Assembly: GCA_947502405.1 (NCBI GenBank)
Contig: CANMZT010000005.1
Span: 62,001 to 126,000 of the forward strand
Reading direction: 5' to 3'
DNA from: an uncultured Algibacter sp.
GTDB taxonomy: Bacteria > Bacteroidota > Bacteroidia > Flavobacteriales > Flavobacteriaceae
Length of the DNA stretch: 64,000 nucleotides
How positions within the stretch are numbered: position 1 is the stretch's first letter; each line of letters starts with the position of its first letter. The translations under genes and the position numbers were made by a program. Under the pieces are notes generated by a model that saw nothing but the letters and a program-made list of their open reading frames with translations, was not told the DNA's origin and ran no database searches. Below are positions 1 through 8,246 of this stretch, in pieces.

Positions 1-698
1 TCAGCAAGTTGTTTTATAATTGTAAAAATCATGGCGCGTGTTAGTTGTTTGCCGCGTCTATTTAAAAACAAGGTGTCTTCATGACCTGCTTGTATATTTA
101 AATGAAGTCTTATTTGATTCCTATAAATATTAATGTATTTCTGGGTGACATCTATAATAGGTACAAAACGTTGTTTGTCACCTTTTCCAGTAACCTTAAT
201 AAAACCTTCATCAAAAAACAAATCAGATATTTTAAGGTTTATAAGTTCACTCACTCGGAGTCCACATCCATAAAGAGTTTCTAGCATCGCTCTGTTGCGT
301 TCGCCTTCTGGTTTACTTAAGTCTATGGCTTTAATTAAGGCGTCTATTTCTTCTTCCGAAAGCGTGTCTGGAAGCTTTCTGCCTATTTTTGGCGATTCTA
401 TGAGTTCCAGAGGGTTGTCTGTTCTGTAGTCTTCAAATATCAGGTAGTTAAAAAAGCTTCTTAAGCCTGATATTAGTCTAGATTGAGATCTAGCATTCAC
501 AATTTTAGCCGTTTCATAAATGAATTGCTGAATAGTTTCTGAAGCTATATGAATTGGCGACTTGTTAATATTGTTTTGTTCAAGAAACTTAATAAGTTTT
601 TTTACATCGAGTGCATAATTCTCAATTGAGTTACCTGATAACCCACGCTCAATTTTTAAGTATAGCTGATAGTCTTTTAGTGCATTTTGCCATTTCAT
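1..698 (-). CDS. xerD: Tyrosine recombinase XerD (partial, 3' end beyond window)
   Basis: Reading the minus strand from the ATG at 698 gives 232 uninterrupted codons that run off the left edge. The N-terminal SAM-like core-binding domain (residues about 1-90) is followed by the start of the catalytic domain with the Arg box YGCGLRVSEL and the Lys hairpin VTGKGDKQRFVP. The C-terminal HxLRH and Tyr motifs lie outside the window. XerD-type recombinases resolve chromosome dimers at dif with XerC. The arrangement is a stand-alone housekeeping gene; no phage or integron context is visible. XerC or another single Xer recombinase is possible because the decisive C-terminus is missing. Confidence 0.9.
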   Translation of the reverse strand, partial: MKWQNALKDYQLYLKIERGLSGNSIENYALDVKKLIKFLEQNNINKSPIHIASETIQQFIYETAKIVNARSQSRLISGLRSFFNYLIFEDYRTDNPLELIESPKIGRKLPDTLSEEEIDALIKAIDLSKPEGERNRAMLETLYGCGLRVSELINLKISDLFFDEGFIKVTGKGDKQRFVPIIDVTQKYINIYRNQIRLHLNIQAGHEDTLFLNRRGKQLTRAMIFTIIKQLA

Positions 699-920
699 GA
701 TTGTAAAAATAACTAAATATCCATTGAAAAGATAAATTAACACCTACGTATTTATTCGTATTTTCACTAAAATTTGTTAATAACCAAAAATACAAACATC
801 TAATAATCAGTATTTTAAAATATTTTGTTAATAAAATTGTTAATAACCTAGTTGGTTTTGTAGGATTTTCCAAAAAATTGAACTTAATTTGTGAATATCA
901 AACTAAAAACATTTTAAATT

Positions 921-1448
921 ATGAAAAAATTATTTTTATTATCAATTATTGCAGTATTCGGAATTACAGGTCTAAATGCTCAAGGTGAAGGTGGGCAAAC
1001 TGCTGAGGGTAAAATTTTAATTGAAGCAAATACTGGAAATGCCATGATAGGTTCAACTGGTATAATGTTTTCTTCAAGTGATGGAGATTCTTCTTTTAAT
1101 CTTGGTCTAGATGGTGGTTATTTCATTATGGATGATTTAGCAATCAAAGCTGGTTTAGGTTATGGCTCTCAATCGCAAGGAGATTTTGACACTAATACAA
1201 TATCTTACCGTTTAGGTGGTAAGTACTATGTAAATAGTATGATTCCTGTAACTTTAGATTTAACAGGTGCTTCTATTAAAGATTTAGACGAGAACCCGCT
1301 ATGGTTAGGAATAGGAGCTGGTTATGCTTGGTTTTTAGGTGATAACGTTTCAATTGAACCGGGTATTCGTTATAATCATTCTTTAAATGAAGATTTTACT
1401 GACGAAGGTGTATTTCAAGTGAATATTGGTTTTGCACTATATTTCTAA
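921..1448 (+). CDS. Outer-membrane beta-barrel protein, OmpW/porin-like
   Basis: 175 aa with a clean signal peptide (MKKLFLLSIIAVFG, cleavage after LNA) and then alternating amphipathic strands rich in Gly and aromatic residues (GLGYGSQSQGDF, GIGAGYAWFLG, IEPGIRYNHS) and a terminal Phe (GFALYF), the usual C-terminal signal of outer-membrane barrels. Length fits an eight-stranded barrel of the Bacteroidota outer-membrane beta-barrel domain family. Monocistronic: 220 bp of AT-rich DNA upstream and a strong hairpin terminator directly after the stop. Substrate or function is not predictable from the sequence. Confidence 0.8.
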   Translation: MKKLFLLSIIAVFGITGLNAQGEGGQTAEGKILIEANTGNAMIGSTGIMFSSSDGDSSFNLGLDGGYFIMDDLAIKAGLGYGSQSQGDFDTNTISYRLGGKYYVNSMIPVTLDLTGASIKDLDENPLWLGIGAGYAWFLGDNVSIEPGIRYNHSLNEDFTDEGVFQVNIGFALYF

Positions 1449-1468
1449 ATAACAAAGAAAATCATAAA

Positions 1469-1498
1469 AAAACCGAAGTATGATGCTTCGGTTTTTTT
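1469..1498 (+). terminator. Rho-independent terminator of the barrel gene
   Basis: Stem AACCGAAG (1471-1478) pairs with CTTCGGTT (1486-1493), 7-nt loop, followed by a run of seven T. It lies 20 nt after the stop codon and directly before aroQ, so aroQ must have its own promoter in the next 30 bp or depend on readthrough. Confidence 0.85.
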
Positions 1499-1526
1499 GT
1501 GCCCAATTTTTAAATATATTTACAGC

Positions 1527-1943
1527 ATGAAAAAACTAATTATCATCAACGGACCTAACCTTAATCTTTTAGGAAAAAGAGAGCCTAATATTTATGGTAG
1601 TTTAACCTTTACAGAGTTTCTGGATGAGGTGAAAGGAAAATATCCTAAAGTAGCAATTGATTATTTTCAATCTAACATTGAAGGCGAACTGATTGATAAA
1701 CTACAAGAGGTTGGTTTTAGTTATGATGGTATAATATTAAATGCTGCAGCATATACGCATACTTCTGTTGGTATTGGAGATGCGATAAAAGCTATTGAAA
1801 CACCTGTAATAGAAGTTCATATTTCAAATACATTTGGAAGAGAAGAATTCAGACATCAATCTTATATTTCTCCAAATGCAAAAGGTGTTATTCTTGGTTT
1901 TGGGTTGCAGAGTTATGAGTTGGCTATCCAGAGTTTTTTGTAG
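1527..1943 (+). CDS. aroQ: Type II 3-dehydroquinate dehydratase
   Basis: 138 aa enzyme that converts 3-dehydroquinate to 3-dehydroshikimate in the shikimate pathway. Hallmarks are the N-terminal NGPNLNLLGKREPNIYG with the catalytic Tyr, NAAAYTHTS, the EVHISN motif with the active-site His, and REEFRHQSYIS. The frame is open from 1497 but that ATG lies in the preceding terminator; the ATG at 1527 gives the standard family N-terminus MKKLIIING. Length is normal for the dodecameric type II enzyme. The gene ends at a bidirectional hairpin shared with lpdA. Confidence 0.95.
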   Translation: MKKLIIINGPNLNLLGKREPNIYGSLTFTEFLDEVKGKYPKVAIDYFQSNIEGELIDKLQEVGFSYDGIILNAAAYTHTSVGIGDAIKAIETPVIEVHISNTFGREEFRHQSYISPNAKGVILGFGLQSYELAIQSFL

Positions 1944-2003
1944 AAAAAGCAATATATAGTCTCAAAAAGAAAGTAATAGAAATTCTAACTAGAAATAATT
2001 TAT

Positions 2004-2040
2004 AAAAAAATGCGATTCAATTATGAATCGCATTTTTTTA
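2004..2040. terminator. Bidirectional terminator between aroQ and lpdA
   Basis: TGCGATTCA (2011-2019) and TGAATCGCA (2024-2032) form a 9-bp perfect stem with a 4-nt loop, flanked by A7 on the left and T7 on the right, so it can stop transcription from either convergent gene. Confidence 0.85.
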
Positions 2041-2044
2041 TATT

Positions 2045-2120
2045 TCTAACATCTAACATCTAACATCTAACATCTAACATCTAACATCTAACATCTAACA
2101 TCTAACGTCTAACATCTACA
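2045..2120. repeat. Heptanucleotide tandem repeat (TCTAACA)n abutting lpdA stop
   Basis: Ten head-to-tail copies of TCTAACA from 2045 to 2114; the ninth reads TCTAACG, the others are identical. An eleventh partial copy (TCTACA) contains the lpdA stop codon (TAG on the minus strand, 2118-2116), so the array starts exactly where the coding sequence ends. It lies between the bidirectional terminator and lpdA, i.e. in the 3' UTR of lpdA. A length-variable simple repeat is the simplest reading. Confidence 0.95.
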
Positions 2121-3492
2121 AATGTATCACCTCATCATAAGCATCAGCAACCGCTTCCATAACCGCTTCACTCATAGTTGGGTGTGGGTGTATTGCTTTT
2201 AATACCTCATGACCTGTAGTTTCAAGTTTTCTACCTAAAACTGCTTCAGCAATCATATCCGTTACTCCAGCACCAATCATGTGGCAACCTAACCATTCGC
2301 CATATTTGGCATCAAAAATTACTTTTACAAAGCCTTCTTTGTTTCCACCAGCACTAGCTTTACCAGAAGCTGAGAATGGGAATTTCCCAACTTTAATGTC
2401 TAAGCCTTTATCTTTTGCTTGTTTTTCAGTTAAACCAACCGATGCGATTTCAGGAGAACAATACGTGCATCCTGGAATGTTACCATAATCGATAGGCTCC
2501 ACATCATGACCTGCTAACTTTTCAACACATAAAATACCTTCCGCGGAAGCAACATGTGCTAAAGCTTGACCAGGAGTAACATCTCCAATAGCATAATAAC
2601 CAGGTAAGTTAGTTTGATAATAATCATTTACAATTATTTTGTCTCGATCCACTACAATACCAACATCTTCTAAACCAATATTTTCAATATTTGTTTTAAT
2701 ACCAACAGCGCTTAAAATAACGTCAGCTTCAAGAACTTCTTCGCCTTTTTTAGTTTTTACTGTAGCTTTTACACCTTTACCAGAGGTGTCAACAGAAGTT
2801 ACTTCAGCAGAAGTCATAATATTAATTCCAGACTTCTTAAATGAGCGTTCTAATTGCTTAGAAACTTCCTCATCTTCAACGGGAACAATACCAGGTAAAT
2901 ATTCAACAATAGTAACTTCAGTACCCATAGAGTTGTAGAAGTAAGCAAACTCCACACCAATAGCACCAGAACCAACAACAATCATTTTCTTTGGTTGTTT
3001 CTTTAAAGTCATGGCTTGTCTGTATCCAATCACTTTTTCACCATCTTGAGGTAAGCTAGGTAACTCACGTGAGCGTGCACCAGTAGCTATGATAATATGG
3101 TCTGCGCTATATTCAGTACCGTCTACATCAACCTTTTTTCCAGGTTTAATTTTACCGTACCCTTCAATAACATCAATTTTATTCTTTTTCATCAAAAACT
3201 GAACACCTTTACTCATACCATCAGCAACACCACGGCTACGATTAACTACAGCATCAAAATCATAATCAGCATCCTTAACTTTTAAACCATAATCTTCAGC
3301 ATGCTTCAAATATTCAAAAACTTGAGCAGATTTTAATAAGGCTTTTGTTGGAATACAACCCCAATTTAAGCATACACCACCAAGATTTTCTTTTTCAACA
3401 ATAGCGGTTTTAAAACCTAATTGTGATGCTCTAATAGCCGTTACATAACCACCAGGACCACTTCCAAGAACAATAATATCGTATTTACTCAT
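2116..3492 (-). CDS. lpdA: Dihydrolipoyl dehydrogenase (E3)
   Basis: 458 aa flavoprotein that reoxidises dihydrolipoamide in the pyruvate and 2-oxoglutarate dehydrogenase and glycine cleavage complexes. Visible are the FAD-binding GSGPGGYVTAIRA near the start, the redox-active disulfide GGVCLNWGCIPTKAL, the NAD-binding GSGAIGVEFAY, the second FAD motif YYAIGDVTPGQALAHVA and the C-terminal active-site HPHPTMSEAV. Full length. Monocistronic, divergent from the NADH dehydrogenase gene, with a heptamer repeat array immediately downstream. Confidence 0.96.
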   Translation of the reverse strand: MSKYDIIVLGSGPGGYVTAIRASQLGFKTAIVEKENLGGVCLNWGCIPTKALLKSAQVFEYLKHAEDYGLKVKDADYDFDAVVNRSRGVADGMSKGVQFLMKKNKIDVIEGYGKIKPGKKVDVDGTEYSADHIIIATGARSRELPSLPQDGEKVIGYRQAMTLKKQPKKMIVVGSGAIGVEFAYFYNSMGTEVTIVEYLPGIVPVEDEEVSKQLERSFKKSGINIMTSAEVTSVDTSGKGVKATVKTKKGEEVLEADVILSAVGIKTNIENIGLEDVGIVVDRDKIIVNDYYQTNLPGYYAIGDVTPGQALAHVASAEGILCVEKLAGHDVEPIDYGNIPGCTYCSPEIASVGLTEKQAKDKGLDIKVGKFPFSASGKASAGGNKEGFVKVIFDAKYGEWLGCHMIGAGVTDMIAEAVLGRKLETTGHEVLKAIHPHPTMSEAVMEAVADAYDEVIHL

Positions 3493-3571
3493 TTGTTAAA
3501 GTTTAAGCTGCGAATTTACGAAATCGAATTTGAATAAAGAATTTAGAGCTTATAATTTTACATCTTTATAG

Positions 3572-3579
3572 TACCTTTG
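3572..3579 (+). promoter_or_regulatory. Bacteroidota -7 element for the NADH dehydrogenase gene
   Basis: TACCTTTG fits the Bacteroidota -7 consensus TAnnTTTG. Transcription would begin at about 3585. That is downstream of the in-frame ATG at 3577 and upstream of the ATG at 3598, so the element decides the start. No clear -33 TTTG is seen at the expected distance. Confidence 0.6.
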
Positions 3580-3597
3580 CAATGCAAGTATTTATTT

Positions 3598-4881
3598 ATG
3601 AACATACCCAGAACAAGTTTTCCAAGAATTGTAATTATTGGCGGAGGTTTTGCAGGCGTTGCTTTAGCAAAAAAACTATCAAAACAAGAGGTGCAAGTAG
3701 TGCTTTTAGATAAGAATAACTACCACACATTTCAGCCCTTATTATATCAAGTCTCTACAGGAGGTTTAGAGCCAGATTCTATTGCTTATCCTATCAGGAA
3801 AATTTTAAAAGATTTCCCTAATTTTTATTTTAGGTTAGCAGATGTACAGGAAATAGATGCAAACAAAAACAAGATAAAAACTAATATAGGTAATTTAAAG
3901 TTTGATTATCTGGTTGTTGCCTCAGGCTCAACAACCAACTTTTTTGGAAACACAGAGGTTGAAAAGCATAGTATGGCGATGAAAACCATACCTCAATCTT
4001 TAAACTTAAGAAGCTTAATTCTTGAAAATTTTGAGGAAGCATTGCTAACGTCAGATTTAAACGAGCGTAATGCCTTGATGAATTTTGTTATAGTTGGGGG
4101 AGGACCAACAGGTGTTGAGCTTGCAGGTGCATTGGCAGAAATTAAAAAAGGCATTCTCCCAAAAGATTATCCAGATTTAGATACGCGCTTAGCGCAAATT
4201 CATATTATTCAATCTAGTGATTGTATCCTTAAAGGAATGAGTGAAAAAGCCTCTCAAAAAGCAGAAGACTTTTTAGAAAAATTAGGTGTTAATATTTGGA
4301 AAAACGTTCGCGTAACCAATTATAATGGTAAAACAGTAACTACTAATACCGATTTAACTTTTGAAACCGCCACCGTAGTATGGGCAGCTGGTGTTAAAGG
4401 AGCAACCATAAAGGGGCTTGATGCCGAAGATTTTGTTACTCGCGGTAATCGATTATTGGTTAACGAATTCAACCAAGTAAAAGGTTACGAGCATATTTTT
4501 GCCATAGGAGACATCGCTTGTATGGCATCAGATGAATTTCCTTATGGTCACCCTATGATGGCGCAACCAGCCATACAACAAGGCGATCAATTGGGCGATA
4601 ATATTCTAGAACTTTTAGAAAGCAAACCTATGAAACCTTTTGCTTATAAGGATAAAGGAGCCATGGCAACTATAGGCAGAAATAAAGCAGTTGTAGATTT
4701 AGAAAAATGGAAGTTTCAAGGCGTTTTTGCTTGGTATGTTTGGATGTTTGTCCATCTTTTCTTTCTGATAGGTTTCAGAAACCGCATGGTGGTATTCGTA
4801 AACTGGGTATATAATTATATCCGTTTTGATAGAGAAGCACGCTTAATTATTCGTCCGTTTAAAAACAAATTAAAGCATTAA
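3598..4881 (+). CDS. ndh: Type II NADH:quinone oxidoreductase
   Basis: 427 aa single-subunit, non-proton-pumping NADH dehydrogenase that feeds electrons to menaquinone. It has the N-terminal FAD motif VIIGGGFAGVALAKKL, the second nucleotide-binding motif NFVIVGGGPTGVELAGAL, and the C-terminal IFAIGDIACM. A hydrophobic segment WYVWMFVHLFFLIGF followed by a basic amphipathic tail is the expected membrane anchor. Start chosen at 3598 (MNIPRTS) because the ATG at 3577 sits inside the promoter. Monocistronic, followed by a structured intergenic repeat. Confidence 0.92.
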   Translation: MNIPRTSFPRIVIIGGGFAGVALAKKLSKQEVQVVLLDKNNYHTFQPLLYQVSTGGLEPDSIAYPIRKILKDFPNFYFRLADVQEIDANKNKIKTNIGNLKFDYLVVASGSTTNFFGNTEVEKHSMAMKTIPQSLNLRSLILENFEEALLTSDLNERNALMNFVIVGGGPTGVELAGALAEIKKGILPKDYPDLDTRLAQIHIIQSSDCILKGMSEKASQKAEDFLEKLGVNIWKNVRVTNYNGKTVTTNTDLTFETATVVWAAGVKGATIKGLDAEDFVTRGNRLLVNEFNQVKGYEHIFAIGDIACMASDEFPYGHPMMAQPAIQQGDQLGDNILELLESKPMKPFAYKDKGAMATIGRNKAVVDLEKWKFQGVFAWYVWMFVHLFFLIGFRNRMVVFVNWVYNYIRFDREARLIIRPFKNKLKH

Positions 4882-4888
4882 ATTATTT

Positions 4889-4980
4889 GGGCGAGTTGCC
4901 AAGAAAAATGGCAAACAGGCTTTCACTACTCAATCCCTCCTTCGTCGGGGATTTCAAACATGCCGTTCAATCCTTCTCGC
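4889..4980 (+). repeat. Structured GC-richer intergenic repeat element
   Basis: This stretch differs in composition from the surrounding AT-rich DNA. It folds on paper into a closed multi-branch shape: outer arms GCGAG (4891-4895) and CTCGC (4976-4980), a first hairpin TTGCCA (4896-4901) with TGGCAA (4909-4914), and a second hairpin AATCCC (4932-4937) with GGGATT (4948-4953). The motifs GGGCG, CAATCC and a terminal CTCGC recall a family of short repeated elements I associate with Flavobacteriia intergenic regions; that is memory, not a search. No open frame. Confidence 0.6.
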
Positions 4981-5109
4981 GGGTATACTTGCTAGAGTTA
5001 AGTTGGAATTCTAAATTGTCAGCTTTTTTAAAAATATAAGCATTTAAAATATTGTTTATCAGCTATTTTGGTTAAATTGATAAAATTAATTAACCAAAAT
5101 TAACTCAAA

Positions 5110-6042
5110 ATGAAAAAACATGTCATTATTTTCATGATGCTTTTTACAGTAATCATGTACTCTCAAAAGAAAAAAAACGGAACAGTTTACTCAGAGCACC
5201 CTGCAATCACAGCTGTTGAATCTATGATGCAAGCCTATTTTGATGGAGACGAAGACAAAGTTGCCAGTTATTTAGCTGATGATTTTAAGTCTTATCAAGG
5301 AACCAGTCTTAATAAAGATGCAAAAGGTACAAACAAGGAGAACTTTTTAAAGGGTGTAAAATGGGTAAAGGAAAATTGGTCTTATACTACCTATAAGAGA
5401 ACAAAAGGGGCATATCCTGATGCCATCGATTATAAGGATGATTCCGGAGTGTGGGTACAAACTTGGAATCATTTGAAAGCTCTTGATAATAAAACAGGTG
5501 TTAGGCTAGATATGCCAATACATCGTCTTTATCAAATGACAAGTGATAATAAGATTAAAAACATAATCACTTATGATAATGATTTGCCTTGGGCAGAAAG
5601 AAGAAGAAGTTTTGCGCCTAGAACAAACGGTACAATTTATAATAATCATGATAATATTAATACGGTCAGACTAATGATGGGAGCATTAGAGAACGGTGAT
5701 GCAGACAAAGGGTTTAGCTATTTTACTGAAGATGCTACTTTTAGTAATTTAGATATGGCTCAAGGTGAAAGGGTAACTTTAACAGAAGAAAAAGAAGGGT
5801 TTTTAGGAATGCTTGAAAAATGGACTATAGAAAGTATTGATGTTCAAGGTTATCCAGATTATTTGGAATATGAGCTTGGAAATGGTAAAGTTGTTCAGTC
5901 TTGGTGGATTGTTAGAATGAAAAGAAAATCTGATGGAAAAAAAGTAAAATTACCATTGATGTTAACTCATGATTTTAATGATGAAGGAAAAATAACGGGT
6001 GAAAATGGGTATTATACATTACAAGCATTATCAGCAAAATAA
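5110..6042 (+). CDS. Secreted protein with two NTF2/SnoaL-like domains
   Basis: 310 aa with a signal peptide (cleavage near VIMYSQ). The mature part contains two related halves, each beginning with a helix followed by a short acidic motif and a DDF or EDATF strand: AVESMMQAYFDGDEDKVASY near residue 35 and VRLMMGALENGDADKGFSYF near residue 195. This is the pattern of nuclear-transport-factor-2-like folds, which often bind small ligands, so a tandem duplication is inferred. No catalytic residues can be assigned. Monocistronic, with a strong terminator behind it. Confidence 0.65.
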   Translation: MKKHVIIFMMLFTVIMYSQKKKNGTVYSEHPAITAVESMMQAYFDGDEDKVASYLADDFKSYQGTSLNKDAKGTNKENFLKGVKWVKENWSYTTYKRTKGAYPDAIDYKDDSGVWVQTWNHLKALDNKTGVRLDMPIHRLYQMTSDNKIKNIITYDNDLPWAERRRSFAPRTNGTIYNNHDNINTVRLMMGALENGDADKGFSYFTEDATFSNLDMAQGERVTLTEEKEGFLGMLEKWTIESIDVQGYPDYLEYELGNGKVVQSWWIVRMKRKSDGKKVKLPLMLTHDFNDEGKITGENGYYTLQALSAK

Positions 6043-6062
6043 AAAATTTTAGTTTATTATTT

Positions 6063-6096
6063 AAACCCTCCAAATTTAATTTTGGAGGGTTTTTTA
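6063..6096. terminator. Bidirectional terminator
   Basis: AAACCCTCCAAA (6063-6074) pairs with TTTGGAGGGTTT (6081-6092), giving a 12-bp stem with T run after it and A run before it. It separates the convergent NTF2-like gene and the DinB-like gene. Confidence 0.85.
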
Positions 6097-6109
6097 TTCT
6101 TAAAGAAAA

Positions 6110-6661
6110 TCATAAATCATCTGTAAAATGACGTTTCTCTTTTTCTTTATTAAACTTATCTTTATTATAATTGATAGAATCCCCTTTCGGAATAGATAAA
6201 GACATCCATTTTTCTCCTTTTAAAAGCTTTCCTAAAAACACAATTTGTCCAATGTGGTAGGTATAATGGGCCAATTGCCTATTAATAGCTTCGGTTACTG
6301 TATGCCCACCATTTCTAATATAAATAATGCGCTCTAAATCTTCTGTTTTTAATGGTTTAATAGCTTTAAATAAACAGTGCCAGCCGCTTTCCCATGCAGC
6401 AACAAGTTCTTCCTTAGAGTTAAAACTGTCTATAAACTCATCATCTCTATTGCGCCATTCTTTTTCACCATCCTCAGTTAGAAAATTAGTCCATCTACTT
6501 AGCATGTTACCCACTATGTGCTTTACTATAATAGAAACGCTGTTAGAATCTTCATTACTCTGCCACTTAATCTCATCTAAAGTGAGCTGTTTAAAAGTTT
6601 TATCACCAAGGCTTTTATAATATTCAAATTGTTTAATCACACCATTTAAATAGCTCTCCAT
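6110..6661 (-). CDS. DinB-superfamily protein (DUF1572-like)
   Basis: 183 aa, predicted four-helix DinB/YfiT fold. The metal-binding His set of this superfamily is visible as KHIVGN near residue 47 and HYTYHIGQI near residue 132. The N-terminal MESYLNGVIKQFEYYKSLGDK and LTLDEIKWQSNEDSNSV match the DUF1572 type. Members are presumed thiol-dependent or metal-dependent enzymes of unknown substrate. It is transcribed after msrB on the same strand with a 15-nt gap, so the two probably form one operon. Confidence 0.75.
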   Translation of the reverse strand: MESYLNGVIKQFEYYKSLGDKTFKQLTLDEIKWQSNEDSNSVSIIVKHIVGNMLSRWTNFLTEDGEKEWRNRDDEFIDSFNSKEELVAAWESGWHCLFKAIKPLKTEDLERIIYIRNGGHTVTEAINRQLAHYTYHIGQIVFLGKLLKGEKWMSLSIPKGDSINYNKDKFNKEKEKRHFTDDL

Positions 6662-6676
6662 AAAACATATTTAGTG

Positions 6677-7159
6677 TTATTCGTTTTTTTGAAATTTTAA
6701 AGCAACACCATTTATACAATGACGCTTTCCGGTAGTTTGTCTTGGACCATCATTAAAAACATGCCCTAGGTGGCCACCGCAAGTGGTACAATGTTCTTCA
6801 GTTCTGGCATACCCTAAATTATAATCAGTAGAAAAAGCAACATTACCCTTTATTTCTCTATCAAAACTGGGCCATCCTGTACCAGAATCAAACTTATGTT
6901 TGCTTTTAAAAAGAGGTGTATCACAACCTTTGCAGATATAAATACCGTCTTCATAATTTTTATTTAATGGGCTCGAGAAAGGACGCTCAGTGCCAGCTTG
7001 CCTTAACACATAAAATGCTTCAGGGGATAATTGTGCTTTCCACTCAACTTCAGTTTTTTCTACTTTATAAGATTTAGATTTTTTATCTGACTTTTTTTGA
7101 GCCGAAGAGTTGCAGTTAACAAGAAGTACAAGAATTGCAACAAACAATAATTTATGCAT
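6677..7159 (-). CDS. msrB: Peptide-methionine (R)-S-oxide reductase, exported lipoprotein form
   Basis: 160 aa. It repairs methionine-R-sulfoxide in proteins. The zinc site is formed by CKGCDTPLF and CTTCGGHLGHVF, the catalytic Cys lies in RHCINGVAL, and FDSGTGWPSF is the family signature. The N-terminus (LLFVAILVLLVNCNSSAQ) is a lipoprotein signal with the lipobox Cys in LVNC, so the enzyme acts in the envelope rather than the cytoplasm. First gene of a likely two-gene unit with the DinB-like protein. Confidence 0.93.
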   Translation of the reverse strand: MHKLLFVAILVLLVNCNSSAQKKSDKKSKSYKVEKTEVEWKAQLSPEAFYVLRQAGTERPFSSPLNKNYEDGIYICKGCDTPLFKSKHKFDSGTGWPSFDREIKGNVAFSTDYNLGYARTEEHCTTCGGHLGHVFNDGPRQTTGKRHCINGVALKFQKNE

Positions 7160-7318
7160 AGTTAAAATCTTTTATAGTATTTGAGTCGTTGGCTTCTTTC
7201 AAACTTAACAAAAATACATTTGTTATAAATTTAATAGGTATTATGTTATTTAAAGTATTAGATATTTTTTATTTTTGAATGGATGTGACTTACAAGTGAA
7301 TTTGGTGTCACAATATCA

Positions 7319-7335
7319 AAGGTACAGTTTTTGTA
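7319..7335 (+). promoter_or_regulatory. Sigma-54-like -24/-12 promoter element (M48 protease)
   Basis: AAGGTACAGTTTTTGT has GG and GT separated by exactly ten bases, the spacing of sigma-54 promoters (consensus TGGCAC-N5-TTGC, here with T for C at the -12 position). Expected start of transcription near 7346, 19 nt before the ATG. The same 16 bases occur upstream of clpC. Confidence 0.45.
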
Positions 7336-7364
7336 TTTCTATTAATTAGATAAATTTAAGTGCG

Positions 7365-8183
7365 ATGAAAATAAAGAATACGTTCGTTTTATTAGCTATT
7401 GCTGCTATTGTTGTGGCATGTGCTACAAATCCATTTACGGGAAAAAAGACAATGGCATTAGTGCCCAACTCTCAATTGTTTCCAACAGCCTTTGCTCAGT
7501 ATAATCAGTTTTTAAATGAAAATAAAGTTGTTACTGGTACTAAAGATGCAGAAATGATTACTCGTGTTGGTCAAAAAATTGCTGTTGCAGCGGAGCGTTG
7601 GTTAAATTCTAATGGACATCAAGGGTACTTAAAAGATTATAAATGGGAGTATAACTTAGTTGATGATAAAACAGTAAACGCTTGGTGTATGCCAGGAGGA
7701 AAAATTGTGTTTTATACAGGTATATTACCAATTGCAAAAAATGAGGCAGGTGTAGCAGCAATTATGGGTCACGAGGTGGCTCATGCTTTAGCAAACCACG
7801 GGCAACAAAGAATGAGTGCTGGTATGTTACAACAATTTGGTGCTGTAGCTGGTAATATTGCAATTAAAGATGAGCAAACTAGAAATGCTTTTAATCAATA
7901 TTATGGTATTGGCTCTCAATTGGGAGTTATGTTGCCTTTTAGTAGAAGTCATGAAACAGAGTCAGACCAAATAGGGATATACTTAATGGCTATAGCAGGT
8001 TATAACCCTGATGAAGCTGCAGAACTTTGGAAGCGTATGAAAGCAAATAGTGGAGGACAAGCGCCACCAGAGTTTATGAGTACTCATCCTGCAAATGATA
8101 CAAGAATTGCTAACCTAACTAAGTGGGCGCCAAAGGCTAGAGCTGAGGCTCAAAAATTTGGAGTAACAACATTTAGACAATAG
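7365..8183 (+). CDS. M48-family zinc metalloprotease, lipoprotein
   Basis: 272 aa. A lipoprotein signal ends at the Cys of AIVVACATNP. The catalytic HEVAH (residues 136-140) is preceded by AAIMG and followed by ALANHG, and the third ligand region HETESDQIG lies near residue 199, as in periplasmic Htpx/LoiP/YcaL-type M48 enzymes that degrade misfolded outer-membrane proteins. The gene has a sigma-54-like element upstream, shared with clpC, which fits a role in protein quality control. Ended by a hairpin terminator that directly abuts the next gene. Confidence 0.9.
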   Translation: MKIKNTFVLLAIAAIVVACATNPFTGKKTMALVPNSQLFPTAFAQYNQFLNENKVVTGTKDAEMITRVGQKIAVAAERWLNSNGHQGYLKDYKWEYNLVDDKTVNAWCMPGGKIVFYTGILPIAKNEAGVAAIMGHEVAHALANHGQQRMSAGMLQQFGAVAGNIAIKDEQTRNAFNQYYGIGSQLGVMLPFSRSHETESDQIGIYLMAIAGYNPDEAAELWKRMKANSGGQAPPEFMSTHPANDTRIANLTKWAPKARAEAQKFGVTTFRQ

Positions 8184-8213
8184 GTTTACATATATAAAAT
8201 ATTTGATTACTTT

Positions 8214-8245
8214 AGAAGCTGCTCATAAATGGGCAGCTTTTTTAT
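8214..8245 (+). terminator. Rho-independent terminator
   Basis: AAGCTGC (8216-8222) pairs with GCAGCTT (8233-8239), extended inward by T-G and C-G pairs, loop ATAAAT, then T run. The ATG at 8229 lies in the loop, which argues against it as the start of the next gene. Confidence 0.8.
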
Positions 8246-8246
8246 T

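Noticed and set aside
2045-2120. CRISPR-like array
   Set aside because: The units are seven bases with no spacers; it is a simple tandem repeat and no cas gene is near.
7159-7320. Standard TAnnTTTG promoter for msrB or the M48 gene
   Set aside because: Several T-rich stretches were examined but none keeps both the TA and TTTG parts at a sensible distance; only the sigma-54-like element was retained.
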